64,000 bases of DNA from Torreya grandis (taxonomy: Eukaryota; Streptophyta; Pinopsida; Cupressales; Taxaceae): contig JARHVA010003526.1 of the NCBI GenBank assembly GCA_037957365.1, positions 1,198,501-1,262,500 of the forward strand, in the 5' to 3' direction. The notes below the pieces were generated by a model. It had not been told where the DNA came from. It was given only the letters and a program-made list of their open reading frames with translations, and searched no databases. A program made the translations under genes and the position numbers. Every line of letters begins with the position of its first letter. The first letter of the stretch is position 1. Shown here in pieces: positions 51,481-63,292 of this stretch.

Positions 51481-51779
51481 AAAAAAAGGAATTAAAAAGA
51501 AAAATAGTCAACATGTAAGGTTGATCATAAGACCATATGTTTCTGATAATGAAACTAATTAGCAAGTCTTCAAAAGCAATCAATAAATTATCAAAGTTTT
51601 AAGAGAAGAATCGGAATTCTCAAATAAGAAATAGCAAAGACTCCAATCTCAATATTGAGATCAAATCATCTAGTTAAAGACAAACAAACTACCTATGAGT
51701 CTTGTTACACTAGAGAACATATTCAATTTAGAAGATCATCTGAAAGGCAAGAAAAAAAACATCATGATGAATAAATAAG

Positions 51780-52620
51780 ACTGTGAGATAATGGTCATCT
51801 CAGAAGGTAAATCACTAAAGATAGGGAAGGTATGCAATGATTTTGAAAAGCAAGATTTTGTTGAGTTATGTCAAGAGTTTGATGATAAATTTGATTGGAT
51901 TTATCATGATATAAGAGGATTTGATCACAAATTAGCCCATCATATAATAAAATTGGATATAAATACCAATATTGTTAGAAAAAGTAGAGACCTATTAATC
52001 CAAAAATATAACCCCTGATGAAGAGTGAGATATCTTATTGATAGAGGCTAATATTATTTTTCCTATCAAACACTCATCTTGGGTTGTAAATTTGCTCCTT
52101 ATAAGAAATAAAAATGGTGAAATTAGGATGTGTGCATATTTAAGAGACTTGAACAAATCATCTCTAAAGGATCATTATCCTCTTCTCCCCATGGAACAAT
52201 TTCTACAAACTATATTAAGATATGAAAGGTTTTCTCTTATAGACAGTTATTATGTCTATAACTAAATCCTAGTGTAATAATTAATTCAAGACTATGTTCA
52301 CCATAAAATGGGGTATGCATGCATATAAAAATATGCTATTTTTTTAACTAATGATGGTGAGACATTTCATAGAGCCATGGATATGGAATTTAGAGGTTTG
52401 ATAAATGAAATGATCCTGGTATATTTAGATGATATCACTGTCTACTCAAAGCATGTTGATGCACATCTAGACCACCTTCAAATTTTTTTGAAAGGTGTAG
52501 ATAATTTTGGATTCACCTTAATCCCAAGAAGTGCATTTTCATGGTTCATGAAGGTAAGATAATAAGACACATTATGTCAAAGGAGGGTATTACAATAGAC
52601 CCTAAAATAATCAGTGTTAT
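51780..52620 (+). pseudogene. Reverse transcriptase, internal region 2
   Basis: An open stretch from 51791 reads MVISEGKSLKIGKVCNDFEK and DIRGFDHKLAHHIIKLD. The next begins at 52038 with MIEANIIFPIKHSSWVVNLL, then RNKNGEIRMCAYLRDLNKSS, where the conserved C-V-D-F of region 1 has become C-A-Y-L. The catalytic motif VYLDDITVYSKH is at 52420-52455. The end block IMSKEGITIDP is near 52575. Stops and frameshifts separate the pieces. Confidence 0.9.
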
Positions 52621-52639
52621 ATCTATATTATCAATACGA

Positions 52640-53210
52640 AGCCATAAGAAAGGATTATAGATCGTCCTCAAAAAATCAACTTTTTAAGAAGATTTGTTAT
52701 AAATTTTCACTTTATGGAAAAATCCCTTATTATAATGCTAAAAAAGGGTATCATCTTCAACTTGACATAAGAGAGAAAAGACAGCTTTAAAGCCATCAAA
52801 TAGGCTATTTATCAAGCTCTTACCCTAGTAAACCCAAACTATGAGAAGGATTTCATTCTCTATGCTTTTGGAGGGGAGGAAATCATCTCAGCTATTCTGA
52901 ATTAGCACAATCAAGAATAATTAGAATAACCAATATCTTTCTTCAGTCAATCCCTAAAGGATTATGAATAAAATTATAATTTCATGTAGAAATAAGTATA
53001 TGTTGTTATTAAATCTCCCAATAAATTTAGGCATATACTCTCCAATAAAAAAATTCATTAGATGGTGAGTCATCAAAGTGTCAAAGAGTTCTTCTTGAGT
53101 TGGGAGATAAATGGGAAAAGATCAGGATTGATCACAAAGGTCTTGGAATATGATGTGGACATCAAAATCAAAAATCTTGTAAAGGAAAAGGATCGTGTGA
53201 ACAACTAGCT
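52640..53210 (+). pseudogene. RNase H of the RT, internal region 2
   Basis: Blocks correspond to 39561-40150: SHKKGL, SLYGKIPYY-like tether words, TLVNPNYEKDFILYAFGGEE (first Asp region), SQSLKDYE, VSHQSVKEFFLSWEINGK and LEYDVDIKIKNLVKEKD near 53145-53185. Frames are broken several times. It would have degraded the RNA strand during reverse transcription. Confidence 0.7.
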
Positions 53211-53259
53211 TCTAATATAAAGAATAAAAAATTAGTATCTGAATTGGTATATGCTTAAA

Positions 53260-54500
53260 ATGTATCTCAACTAGGTGATCCACCTCTTTTTAACAATTGG
53301 ATTTGTGGCATGAATAATTTCCTATAGACTAGTGAGTACCCATATGACTTTTAGTAGTCAAAGTGAAGGTATTTATGACTCCAATATATTCCATATTTTC
53401 TTATTGATGGAATATTATTTATAAAATATATGAATGGATTCATGCTAAGATGTATTGAGCATAATCAAGTCCCTAAAGTGCTCGAGGAATTTCATAATGG
53501 CCCATTAAGAGGAATTTTCTCTATAAGAACCATGGCTATCAAGATAAAGAGAGGGAGGTATTATTAGCTTGAATTATTAAAATATGCCCATTAATGGGTA
53601 AGGAACTATGAAAAGTACGATTACTTCACTGACAAGCAAAGATTAGTAGCTTTCCCTCTCAAACCAATTCAAGTAGAAAAATTGTTCACTCAATAGAGAT
53701 TAGGTTTCATCGGTATGATCAAGACACTATTGAGTGTAGGGAAAAAATGGGTCCTCATAGCAATGGATTATTTCAAATAATGGATTAAATCAATTGTATT
53801 GAAAGATGCCATGAAAGAATCTTCTAAAAATTCATAGATGGCATAGTCTCAAGATTTGGTGCTCTTCACACCATTATCTCTGATAATGCTAAAGTATTTA
53901 TGGGCACTCAAGTGAGTGAATGGGCCCTAAATCACAATGTATACTTGAGTTATTTTTCCAATTATTACCCTCCAGGTAATGGCTTGTCCAAGTCTACCAA
54001 TAAGAACCTCATAAGATTACCAAAATAATAATGGAGGATAACCAAAGGTCATGGCATACAAAGTTCAAATCAACATTGTGGGCTGATTGGATCACTTTGA
54101 AAAGAGATATTGATAATTCCCCCTTCATGTTGATATATGAAAGGGAAGCATGAATCTAAATATTAATTTAGTTACCATCTCTAAAGCTCAATAACCAATT
54201 GGATTTAATTGACAATGATGAAATTATAGTAAGATTGCCTAAATTGATGAAACTAGAAGAAATTAGGAACCAATCAATGAAAGTATAGGAAGTAAATAAA
54301 AATCAAACATATAATAATTTCAATAAAAAGGCATTTGACAAGAGCTTCAATGAAGGTGATATGTTTCTCAAATGTGATGTAGACATGGCTAAACTAGGTA
54401 ACCACACCAAGTTTAATGTAATATAGAGTGGTCCATACATTATAAATCATTGCAAAGGAGCTAATGCATTATAGTTATCCAAGCTTGATGGATAATAACT
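53260..54500 (+). pseudogene. Integrase, internal region 2
   Basis: Integrase as in internal region 1. Zinc region near 53485-53640, core with TQ-RLGFIGMI near 53695 (first Asp lost in LGFI versus LDFI), SRFGALHTIISDNAKVF near 53845-53890, NYYPPGNGLSKSTNKNLI near 53960 (relatives have A-E-S-T-N-K), and C-terminus with FNKKAFDKSFNEGDMFLK and HTKFNVI-SGPYII near 54410-54440, where the GPY motif is intact. Loss of the first Asp and of the Glu argues against activity, independent of the stops. Confidence 0.85.
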
Positions 54501-54939
54501 ACCTTTCCCAATCAATGGTATATACCTAAAATCTTGATTTTGAGGTAGGAATTTATTTTAAAAAATAAAATTTTGTATAAAATAGGGTTAGTTGTGTTTT
54601 CCAAAATAAGTGGTTCCACACAAGTCAACTCATTAGGAGTTTTTATTTCCTTCTTTTTTTCTATTTTTCCATATTTTTTTCTTGTTTAGGAAAATCCCTT
54701 TTTATTCTTCACTAGGTTATAGTGTGTTAAGCTTAAAATGACACCATGTCTAATTAATTAAAAGGATACTAGATAGAAATTGATTAGTAGGAAATCATCC
54801 CATAGAGTTATCCAAAAATGTTGATATTTTTTTCCCAAAAATATCATAATATCAAGTACCCTAAGGGATACCCCCTAATTTTTTGAAAAAATCCACTCAA
54901 TTGACAAAAAATACTCTTTTTCTTTGTATTGTAGAATTT

Positions 54940-55480
54940 GGAACTCTAGAAGTAATTTGTAATTGAAAAATTGCAAATTGATTCATGAGCTCTATATATT
55001 CTAATACACTAACTAGTGGAATCCATAGTTATAAATATAATTTGTAATTTGTAAAATTGTAAATTTTAGCCTGAGATATGAATCCCATAATGCATTGACC
55101 GATGGGATCTAGAAATGCATTTATAATTTGAAAGTATAGTTTTGGATTATACAAACCAAACACCCCCACAAAATTTAGAACTCAAACTAAAATTTACAAA
55201 ATTTTAAATGGTGTTTGGAGTTCTTCCTCCTATGAAACACTTCACCCAGAATCTATAACTTGGAGAACAATTTGCAATTTATAAAATTGAAAATTACAAT
55301 CTAGGTTCTAGATCCCACCAATAACTCAAGCCATAAAATCTAGAACTCCAAAGACAATTTACAAGTTTGTAAAATTTTAAATTGCATGAAGGATTCTTAT
55401 TTCACATTCCCAAATGAGTCAACCTTCCACTTCCCATAGAATACAGATGTTAACATGCAATTAAAAAAATTATATGACTT
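54940..55480. repeat. AT hairpin array in giant LTR 3
   Basis: Same array as in LTRs 1 and 2, at the same LTR offset. Clear units include taatttgtaattgaaaaatt near 54954, tttgtaatttgtaaaattg near 55041, the caatttgcaatttataaaattg unit near 55268, caatttacaagtttgtaaaat near 55355 and tgcaattaaaaaaatt near 55456. One unit near 55120-55140 has been shortened by a deletion. Confidence 0.7.
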
Positions 55481-56423
55481 TGGATTTCCACCACCAACTA
55501 CTAGTAGAACATTTTTGTAGGATTTTCAAGGTATAAGTAATGCAAATTTGGGGATTTTAATTCATTGTTTAAATTTTTGATTTCATTTTTGAGATCTAAC
55601 AATGACATTAAACCATGCCTTTGACCTTAATCCATGCATCAATCCATGCCTGCAAGCAAAACACCACCTCATTTTAACCCCTGCATGATATTCTTGCAAT
55701 CTTCCTTGTGATTTTCACCATTATTTCTTAAAATTAAAGCTCGTTTAGTTATTTTTATTCCCTACATAATTTCATTTAAAAAATTTAAGGATTTACTACA
55801 TTAAAGAGGTGATTGTCTAGTTTAGGTTTGTTTGTGTTGTTGTTTTTCAAGGTTTTCATTTAGTTAAAGATATAGGGTTTTCTTAGGTTTTGCATTTTTG
55901 AAATAATAGAGAGCCTTAATATTTTTTCCCAAATATTTCACATTAAAACCTAAGGTTTTTAAAATCATAGCCAAGTAAACATACCCTAGAATAATCACAA
56001 TACCCAAAATATATTCCTTGCTAGATACCTCCAAGTCCCTATAGACTTTGGACTTACTCCAAACATCTCCTAGTCCTATAGGATTACCACTTACATATTA
56101 CACTTACCATTACCATAGGATATATACATTCAATTAGTAACTCCCAACCTCATAGAGATTTTAATTATTTCAAGCACCTCAAGGTTCCATCAAGGTTTTC
56201 ACCTACTTAGAACACTTCCTAATTCCACTAGAGATCCAACCTGCACATAACACCTCCAAAATTTGCTATAGGTTTCAACCTATTTTTTATCACTATTACC
56301 CCATGTAATTTTTACTTGCTTAGATCACCTCCAATCTCTATTGGATATTATATTTACTTCAAGCACCTAAAAACCCAACTAGCTCTTATAGTTGGTTTTC
56401 ACCAAGTATTATCTCCAATGTTC

Positions 56424-59400
56424 ATGTCTTAAAATGAGATTAATTTCAAATCAAAAGGCCCTAGGGTGACTCTCATCTTAGAATTCAACACTGCTAAGAT
56501 TAATAATAAATAACTAGGTGCAATCAACCTATGAGACTTCTAAACCCAAATAAATGTAGAGTTTAAGAATGATTAAGTCTAGAGTATCTATGGCTCTAGA
56601 TTTCCATAATTAGTAGCCTTTTGACTGATGGTCCGAATCCCTAATTTGGTGGTGACACTAGCCCAAAATTATGATGCTGATAAAAGAGAGGTCTTGAATA
56701 ACAAGGGAGAAAATATTTAAATATAGACCCAGACTTCATAGATTCAATTTTTATGATCCTTGAGTTCAAGACTTATTTTGATATAAATCCAAATACATCT
56801 TAAAAATTATTCCAAGAAATCATAGATGGATTCCAAATAATGATAAACAAATAATGGATTAAAGTCCCCAAGGCTACCTCCATCAGATTTCCAAAGACAT
56901 TGGCAATAATTGACTTCAAAGATGAGGTGGGAGATATAACCATTTTATTGTACCATATTATAGGCAGTAATGATGCCAAGAGTTTCTAAGAGTGGATGTA
57001 CTAGTACATTTGGTCCATCCATAAAAATTCACAAAATATCTACTAAGCCCAACTCATTAGTGACTCCCTCCACAAGCAATTGATGGAGGTGAAAACAATA
57101 AGAAATTTATATATGACTTCCTACCTTGTATACATATTAACTAAAGGATGAGCCTTCTTAGGCCTTAGAATAGTACTAGGTGAAATAAGTAAAGTGTATA
57201 ACTATTACCCTGACCTCACATTGAAGGCTAGTAGACAACACATCAGGAGACTTAATGATGCATTCATCTATTTCATTATCATCATGTTTGGCAAATAACT
57301 TGGGAAAACAAGATTCTCAAAAGCAACTACATAAATCACCTAATGGGGTTATTACTTCATTTAGTTCCCCACCTATTCATATATTAGGGTAAGCATATTT
57401 AGTGGCTACCCCTACACACTCCCCATATATGTTAGTGATAAGTGGGCACTAATGGAGATGGTAAGACAACTATTCAAGATTCATAAGCTCCTTTCTAGTA
57501 AGCACAAGTCAAGAATTCATTTCCCAATTAGTATTGGTAGAAACACATGTCCCTCCCTACCTAAATCAAAGTATGATAATGTATAAATGACACAAATGAA
57601 ACTTAGGGATTTATATTCCAAGCAATACTATGATGTTTGTGGTAACATTACAACACACTGAGAATCTATACTTATTCCTATGTGCCATATTTTGAGGATT
57701 ATTAGGAGGAATTGGAGGATGAGGAGAAGGTCAAATTTAAGGACCATTTGAGAATTACCTTGAAATAGGTCAAATCATTTGATTTGGCACCAGTCCCCAA
57801 GGACTTGGTGGATGATGTGTCTAGTGGACCTAAACTACTACAAGAATATTATCACTCAACCCCTTCCACTAGTAAATTGGTTAGTCCCTAAATATTTATC
57901 TTTTTTAGATATAATAACACAATCAACAAAATGATCAATTAGATCAAAATCAAAGGGGTCTAATAGAAATTATTGAGCTCAAGGTAAAAGGAATTCCTCC
58001 ATTAGTAGAGGGTCCAAGTGGGTTAGTAGGATAACGATCATAGGAGCCAGTGTTCTCTCATAATAAAAATAAAAAATATAAGGCCAATAAGGGGCAATCT
58101 ATAAAGGATGGGGTAGTAAAAAATCTATGAATTATACTCTCATTTGAGGATATAACTATATTAGGAACATCGATATATTCAACCCTAATATCAATAATAA
58201 TGACAACCCATATCTCTATAGTTCACCTTCCACCCATCTACATTGTTCTTATAGCTCCAAAACCTACACCTCCTATCTCCACTCCCCATGCATCTCAGGT
58301 TTACAATCCACCCTTATTTCTTACCACCTTACCTATAATAATAAGCTCATTGAAACCATTATAATCAAGTCAAGTGGATACTTAGGGTCCTTTTTCAGTG
58401 GATACTTAGTTTTCCTCTCCACTTTCCCTTCCCTCATTTCTCTCCCTCCTTCAATTTCACTCCCTCCTTCCATTTCACTCACTACTTCTATTCCCTTTTT
58501 AATTCTTCCCATTCAATCCCCATTGATTTCCAACACCGCTGAGTAGTATATAGCCATAGATTTAATTATATTGACTTTATTTTTGTTAGTCATCCCAACT
58601 CTTGGGATAACTACTACTTCATCTTCATCCCCTTTCATATTTCCTACCTTACCACCCCTAAATGGCCCAACATATTTAATTGATTCATTTAATTCTTTGG
58701 CTTTCACACTTCCACTAGTTCCTAAGTTTTGAATCCCTATGTCTACTCCCTTATTGATATTAATTCCATCTCCTATACCCCTAGTAGACATATATATCCC
58801 CACCTCTTCCACTTCCATAGTTTACCAAAACCCTTTGGTAGAGATAGATTTAAATTAAGTCCTTGATGTAAATGTGGATTTATAGCCTATAGATGAAGAT
58901 GAAATGGCACAAACATCTATTAATCAATTATCGAAAACATCATCACATGATCCAACACTTGTAACTGTGCCTACCAGTGCAACAACTTTAGATGTAGATT
59001 CTCAGGTGATAGTGTCTACACATCAAGATGATACCCCTAGTTAGCTAACACAAATAGTGGGAACGAATCAAAAACAAATGATTTCCACAAGTATAATAGA
59101 TTTTGGTCACTAATTCATGAAGAATAAATCCAAGTCTACTCCCAAACCTTCACCAAAACACTATGTGACTCACTAAGGGAAAGATGTGGAGATTGAATTC
59201 CCCCCAATAGATAAACCAAAAGAATATATAGTGGTGGGGGACTATCAAATATCAAAGATTCACCTTGGATGTCCAACAAGGGAGGGGTTAAAGCATGATG
59301 TTCAATCCAAAATCAACTCCCTCTTTGAGAGAATAGATACTGACAAGGTCACTCAGGATTAATTGAAAAATAAGGTTGATCAGCATATGACTACACTAAA

Positions 59401-60229
59401 TAAATTCATAGAGCCCATTAGAACATTGACATAACTTAAAGCAACATAACCAATCACCCAGATCTTAGCTCAGGAAAAAATTGATACGGTGACTAAAATT
59501 GTAAGCATGGGAATGGCTAGTAGAGAATGGTTAGAAGAACTCATTTCCAAATGTAATAATATTATTGACATGATCATAGATCATTATACAATTATGAGGG
59601 AAAGAAGGATTACCTTCATAGAACTGGTCAATAAATATGAGGTAGAAATAGAAACTTTAAATCTCTATTATCCCAAATTGATAGCTATAGAATCTATTGA
59701 AATTGGCATTATCCTTATTGAAGTAATAATAAAAAATGATGTATAACATGAAGAATTGGATAGATATAGACAATTAAAGATAAAGTTTCTCATAGAGGTT
59801 GCACATATGGCCAATGTTGGCCATGACAAGGCCATTAACATGTTGTGTAATATAGAAGATTTGTTGAATAATTTGTCATACAAGACAATAGATTATGAAG
59901 ATAGCCTCCTAGTAGAAAAGGTCCAGATCAAATTCAAAGAAGTGGTAGAAAAGGAAATTGCTAAAACTATAGTCTTTACCTTGAGTTCTATCCACCACTA
60001 CATCAGGTATCATACTACGTTGGATAATATGGGTAAATATATGCAAGAAATCAAGGCTTTGAGGAGGGAAATTTTTGACACATCAGTAGATTGTGATATT
60101 ACCAACCTCTACTCTTTTTTTATAGATGAAGAAAGAATCTAGGATAATTTCAAGGATTTTGATGCATATGTTCAAAAATTACAAGCCGAGAAAGATAAAG
60201 AGGCATAGGAATTATTGTAAATTGATTAA
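56424..60229 (+). pseudogene. LTR-encoded unknown protein, copy 3
   Basis: ATG at 56424 and TAA at 60229. It contains the same three regions as copy 2. The N-terminal third is badly broken, while the C-terminal third is the best of all copies: KIVSMGMASREWLEELISKC, IDHYTIMRERRITFIELVNK, NYLYLT-like TLNLYYPKLIAIE, then from 59756 DRYRQLKIKFLIEVAHMANV, GHDKAINMLCNIEDLLN, YEDSLLVEKVQIKFKEVVEK, STIVF-like TLSSIHHYIRYHTTLDN and LYSFFIDEERI. This C-terminal part is rich in Glu, Lys, Ile and Leu and is probably all-helical. No catalytic motif was recognised. Confidence 0.75.
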
Positions 60230-60861
60230 TTCTTCTATTGAAAATATTCTCATATATTTTACTTTCATTATCATAAAAAAATTGTAGAGTTTTATATTGT
60301 AAAATAACAACCATATTTAATAGATCTTTTTGAGAAAAATCCATCTATATTTTACACTTTCTATTTTGACATGTTAGAAACTATAAAAAATAAACTTACA
60401 AATTACACTTTTCATTTTGATAAGTTATAATTAATAAAGTTGTAAAATCACATATTTAAAATTGGAATTCTAGTTTTGACAAAGTGGAATGTCTTACATG
60501 TTGTAAAAGTCTCACTTATAAATTTTAATTTAGGATTTTACAAATTGTAACTTGAGTCATTTTAAGTCATCTTTTGATTAAATATTGAGTTCCATTTTGG
60601 CACTCCATTTGCATTAAGAGTCACTTGTAGCTATATGGAGGAAAAGCAGAGGCTTTGCATGAAGTTTCTCAAGTTTATCCATGCCTCACCAAGTTCAAGA
60701 TCACACTTAGATCTTGCATGTTATTTTACAAACCATTTACCTAGCCAAATTATTCCATAAGCTGAAGATCATGCCTTTTTTTGAATGATATTATAGATTT
60801 GCTTGATTTTTCTATTGGGTATTGAAGTTTCTGATAATCACATCTCATCTAAGAGATATTT

Positions 60862-60870
60862 TATATAAAT
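60862..60870 (+). promoter_or_regulatory. Possible TATA box of the giant LTR
   Basis: TATATAAAT lies about 670 bp before the LTR 3 end and downstream of the ORF. The related position in LTR 1 near 33380 reads TATATAGAT; LTR 2 has lost it. If real, transcription starts just downstream, the ORF lies in U3, and R-U5 is about 650 bp. This rests on motif and position only. Confidence 0.3.
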
Positions 60871-61540
60871 ATGGGTAGAAACCCATATCCTAATATATAT
60901 TTTTACTATTAGTAATATCATTTTGCATTTTGAATGTATTTTCTACAAGCTGTAACTTGGAGAATGAAAAATAATTGATTATTTTGCCTCTCTTGTCTGA
61001 TAAATCCTTGTGTATGCAAGTTATTTGAGTATTTATGGAAATTTTATTTCTTATATCAGTCACAAAATTTCATTTTTGGTATTGTATACCCTTATAATAG
61101 ATTATTTGATTAAAATAGAAGAATATTTTCCAATCTATGAAAAATAATAAAATATTTCCTCTTATTTCCCATTTGCATGAGTTTGTGCTCAAACAAATTT
61201 CAATCTATTTTCTATTATATTGTGTTCATTCAAACAAGCATTAAAATCCACTATAAAAAATTGGTAAAATCACCATTTTTAGTTTTGTATATTTCATTCT
61301 CAAACTCTTTTCCCCAGTCAAACCCTAGTTTAGGAACAAGAACACTAAAGGAGTGGAATTTTTATAAAACTATTTTTTTTATCAATTGCCCTGGTATTTA
61401 GTGAAAGGAAGCCAACCTTCTCTAGAGGTTAACCTAAATTTTCTAAAGTCCTACATCTTGGAGGTTTTTTCATTGTATCATTAGTTTTTGCATAGTGAGA
61501 TGTTACATCAAGGAATAGGTGAAAAATCTATGTGATAACA

Positions 61541-61545
61541 TCCTT
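61541..61545. repeat. Target site duplication, right (TCCTT)
   Basis: Five bases immediately after LTR 3. They pair with TCTTT at 27255-27259, with one C/T difference of the type common in this window. Confidence 0.75.
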
Positions 61546-61850
61546 ATTAGTATCAAATCTAGGTTTCCATTTCTTTAATAACAACCATGATCTTCATAAA
61601 AACTATGGTCCTCCCAATAAAAGTCTAGCACAATCATTAACATGATTAAAATCAATAAAAATAAACCATTAATCATCAATAATATTTCAACATGACCTCG
61701 TGGAGCCCATTTCCTTGCATCCCACTACTTGAAAAGGTTGATATTTAGTCTAGATCCTAGAAAGTTGCCAACTAAAGCCTCAGACATTCTCAAAGAAGTA
61801 AAATTAATAAGTGTGTTATCACTACAATATGAAAACACTAGAATAATTTG
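61541..61850 (-). pseudogene. LINE ORF1, N-terminal part (DUF4283 start)
   Basis: On the minus strand from about 61850 I read MSEALVGNFLGSRLNINLF from an ATG at 61787, then WDARKWAPRGHVEILLMING, and after a frameshift FIFIDFNHVNDCARLLLGGP near 61660-61600, stops at Trp positions, and KKWKPRFDTNK ending at the insertion. This is the first half of DUF4283 (KWxxxG...GFFxxxF...DxxxxLxxGPWFF...W.P.FDP). The second half continues in the same frame at 27254 on the other side of the compound element. The true start may lie upstream of 61787. Confidence 0.8.
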
Positions 61851-61852
61851 CT

Positions 61853-62010
61853 CCCACTCTAAATATGAGTATGTAAAATGAAATTTTGGAGAAATAAGGC
61901 TCACTTTCCCCCACTCTGACTTTGATTATGTAAGTTGAAGGTGTGGATAAACAAGGCCCACTTTCCTGCACTCTAAATCTCAGTAACGTAAATTGTATCT
62001 AGTGTACTAT
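61853..62010. repeat. 57-bp tandem repeats at the LINE 5' end
   Basis: Three degenerate units start at 61853, 61910 and 61967, an exact 57-bp period. Each begins with a cccactct-type word and includes atgtaa followed by gga/gtgga, with gcycactttcc at the end. They lie immediately upstream of LINE ORF1 on its coding strand. That is where some LINEs carry promoter monomers; the role here is inference. Confidence 0.65.
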
Positions 62011-62189
62011 TATGGATCAACCACTAAAGATGGACCTGTGACCCAAACTAGTGAAAATATGGTGATGATACTAGTGTAATATGATAAATCTAAAAATGGG
62101 GATTAATAATGTGTGATCTACATTATTCCCTGTAATCATCATATTTGAGTGATGTAGCTATGTATTTGAATATCTAGATGAAATACTAT

Positions 62190-62610
62190 ACCTATGTCAG
62201 AGTTGTATATCTACATAATGTGTATATCTAAATACCTATGTAATGTGTGTAGACCTATATATCTATATATCTAAAAATATATGCATTTGAATGCCTATGT
62301 AAACATTTGTATACCTATATATGTATCTCTAAAAATATGTGACTCTAGATGACTATAGAAACCTATGTAGACCTATATGTCTCTAAATTTAAAAATATAT
62401 GAAAACTTGTGTAGACCTCTACAAATATTTATATAAAAATATGACTTTGGATGCCTATGTAGATCTGTGTAGAACTATGTGTCTATATATCTAATCAAGA
62501 TGTTCCTCTTAATGCTTGTAGTAAATCTGTTTAGACTCATATGTCTATATAGCTAAAAATATGACTCTAAAAACCTGTGTCTAAAAATCTAAATGTATCT
62601 CTATATATGT
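62190..62610. repeat. Minisatellite, about 58-62-bp period
   Basis: Roughly seven degenerate units of the form atgcctatgtagacctatatgtctatatatctaaaaatatgac are recognisable by recurrent tgtagacct, gtctatatatct and taaaaatatg words. Units start near 62225, 62268, 62328, 62390, 62432, 62494 and 62555. Unit lengths vary by small indels. Weak related words extend left to about 62150. Confidence 0.7.
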
Positions 62611-63118
62611 AAAGAAATATATGCATATTTTCCCCTAATTTTGGTGAGACAACTGAGACTATGATGAGGATATGTAAGCAAAAGTGGTAAGAATTGATTA
62701 TGGTAGTATTTACTTGGTAATTATGATGTATTAGGTTTAAACATTGTATTATTTGTGTCAAAGTTTGATAATTTAGTGTGTAGTTGTATAAGTAATTAGT
62801 TTATTATATGGTTAATATAATGTAATTATTTTTGTCATTTTTAAGTTTTAAAATGAAAATAAGATTGGTTTTACCAATGTGGGATAGAGTATATCAACAT
62901 CAAGTCCCATGTGCAAGAAATGGTTCATGAATCATAGTTATGATCCTTGAGATATGATAATAACAAGATAGTTGTATTAATTAGCAAAATTGATGCACAA
63001 GGGTAACTATAACAAGGTGGCATTGGGTAAGTGATGATTTAAATAGGTCATTTTAAATAATTGGAAATTCATTTACATCATTTAAGTGAAAATAAGCTTG
63101 ATTCTAATAGAGATAAAT
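62611..63118. other. No recognisable gene
   Basis: AT-rich sequence upstream of the PMD gene. It may contain that gene's promoter, but I see no motif that I can support. Confidence 0.5.
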
Positions 63119-63198
63119 ATGTCAAAGAGAAAAGATGTTAGTTTATTGCGCTATGAGGAGGTTAAGGCACTATTCAGGCCAAGGAGGAGGATCACTTG
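63119..63198 (+). CDS. Possible first exon of the PMD gene
   Basis: ATG at 63119 opens MSKRKDVSLLRYEEVKALF, then a basic Pro-Arg-Arg-Arg stretch, followed by a good splice donor G|GTAAGG at 63199. A splice acceptor TTTTGCAG ends at 63508 ahead of the PMD coding stretch. The exon is short and basic, as N-terminal exons of nuclear proteins often are. Joining it to the acceptor at 63508 does not keep the PMD frame, so either an indel has occurred, a different acceptor was used or the exon call is wrong. Confidence 0.4.
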
Positions 63199-63292
63199 GT
63201 AAGGGATCCTAACTTTTCCTTTTTTTATCATTTGTGTAGTCTCTTTTATTGATTTTCTTAGAGTAATATTTTTTATCCTATCTTAAATAAGG

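Larger units (their letters stand above)
48508..54818 (+). mobile_element. Internal region 2
   Basis: This 6,311-bp region between LTRs 2 and 3 has the same gene order as internal region 1 but lacks the 1.4-kb duplication. It represents the more ancestral internal layout. As in region 1, no convincing polypurine tract precedes the LTR. Confidence 0.85.
27260..61540 (+). mobile_element. Compound giant-LTR Ty3/gypsy element (LTR-int-LTR-int-LTR)
   Basis: The element is 34,281 bp. Three homologous LTRs (27260-34039, 41767-48507, 54819-61540) flank two internal regions (34040-41766 and 48508-54818) in the same orientation. Each LTR begins TGTTGATATTT and ends TGTGATAACA or its variant, so terminal TGTT/AACA inverted repeats are present. 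Each internal region starts with a primer-binding-like sequence and encodes gag, protease, an extra RNase H-like domain, RT, RNase H and integrase. Only the outer ends carry the target duplication, and the interrupted LINE frame is restored across them. The unit therefore inserted once, or grew to its tandem form by unequal recombination after insertion. All coding regions are decayed. Confidence 0.9.
54819..61540 (+). repeat. Giant LTR 3 (6,722 bp)
   Basis: Starts TGTTGATATTTTTTTCCC and ends CTATGTGATAACA, immediately followed by the right target duplication TCCTT. Contents are the hairpin array near 54940-55480, the ORF at 56424-60229 and a TATA-like motif at 60862-60870. The right neighbour is LINE ORF1, in the same minus-strand frame as the sequence left of LTR 1. 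Confidence 0.9.

Noticed and set aside
27260..61540. Possibility that the three 6.7-kb repeats are segmental duplications rather than LTRs
   Set aside because: They have TG...CA ends with short inverted repeats, flank gag-pol regions, are followed by primer-site-like sequence, and only the outer pair has a target duplication.
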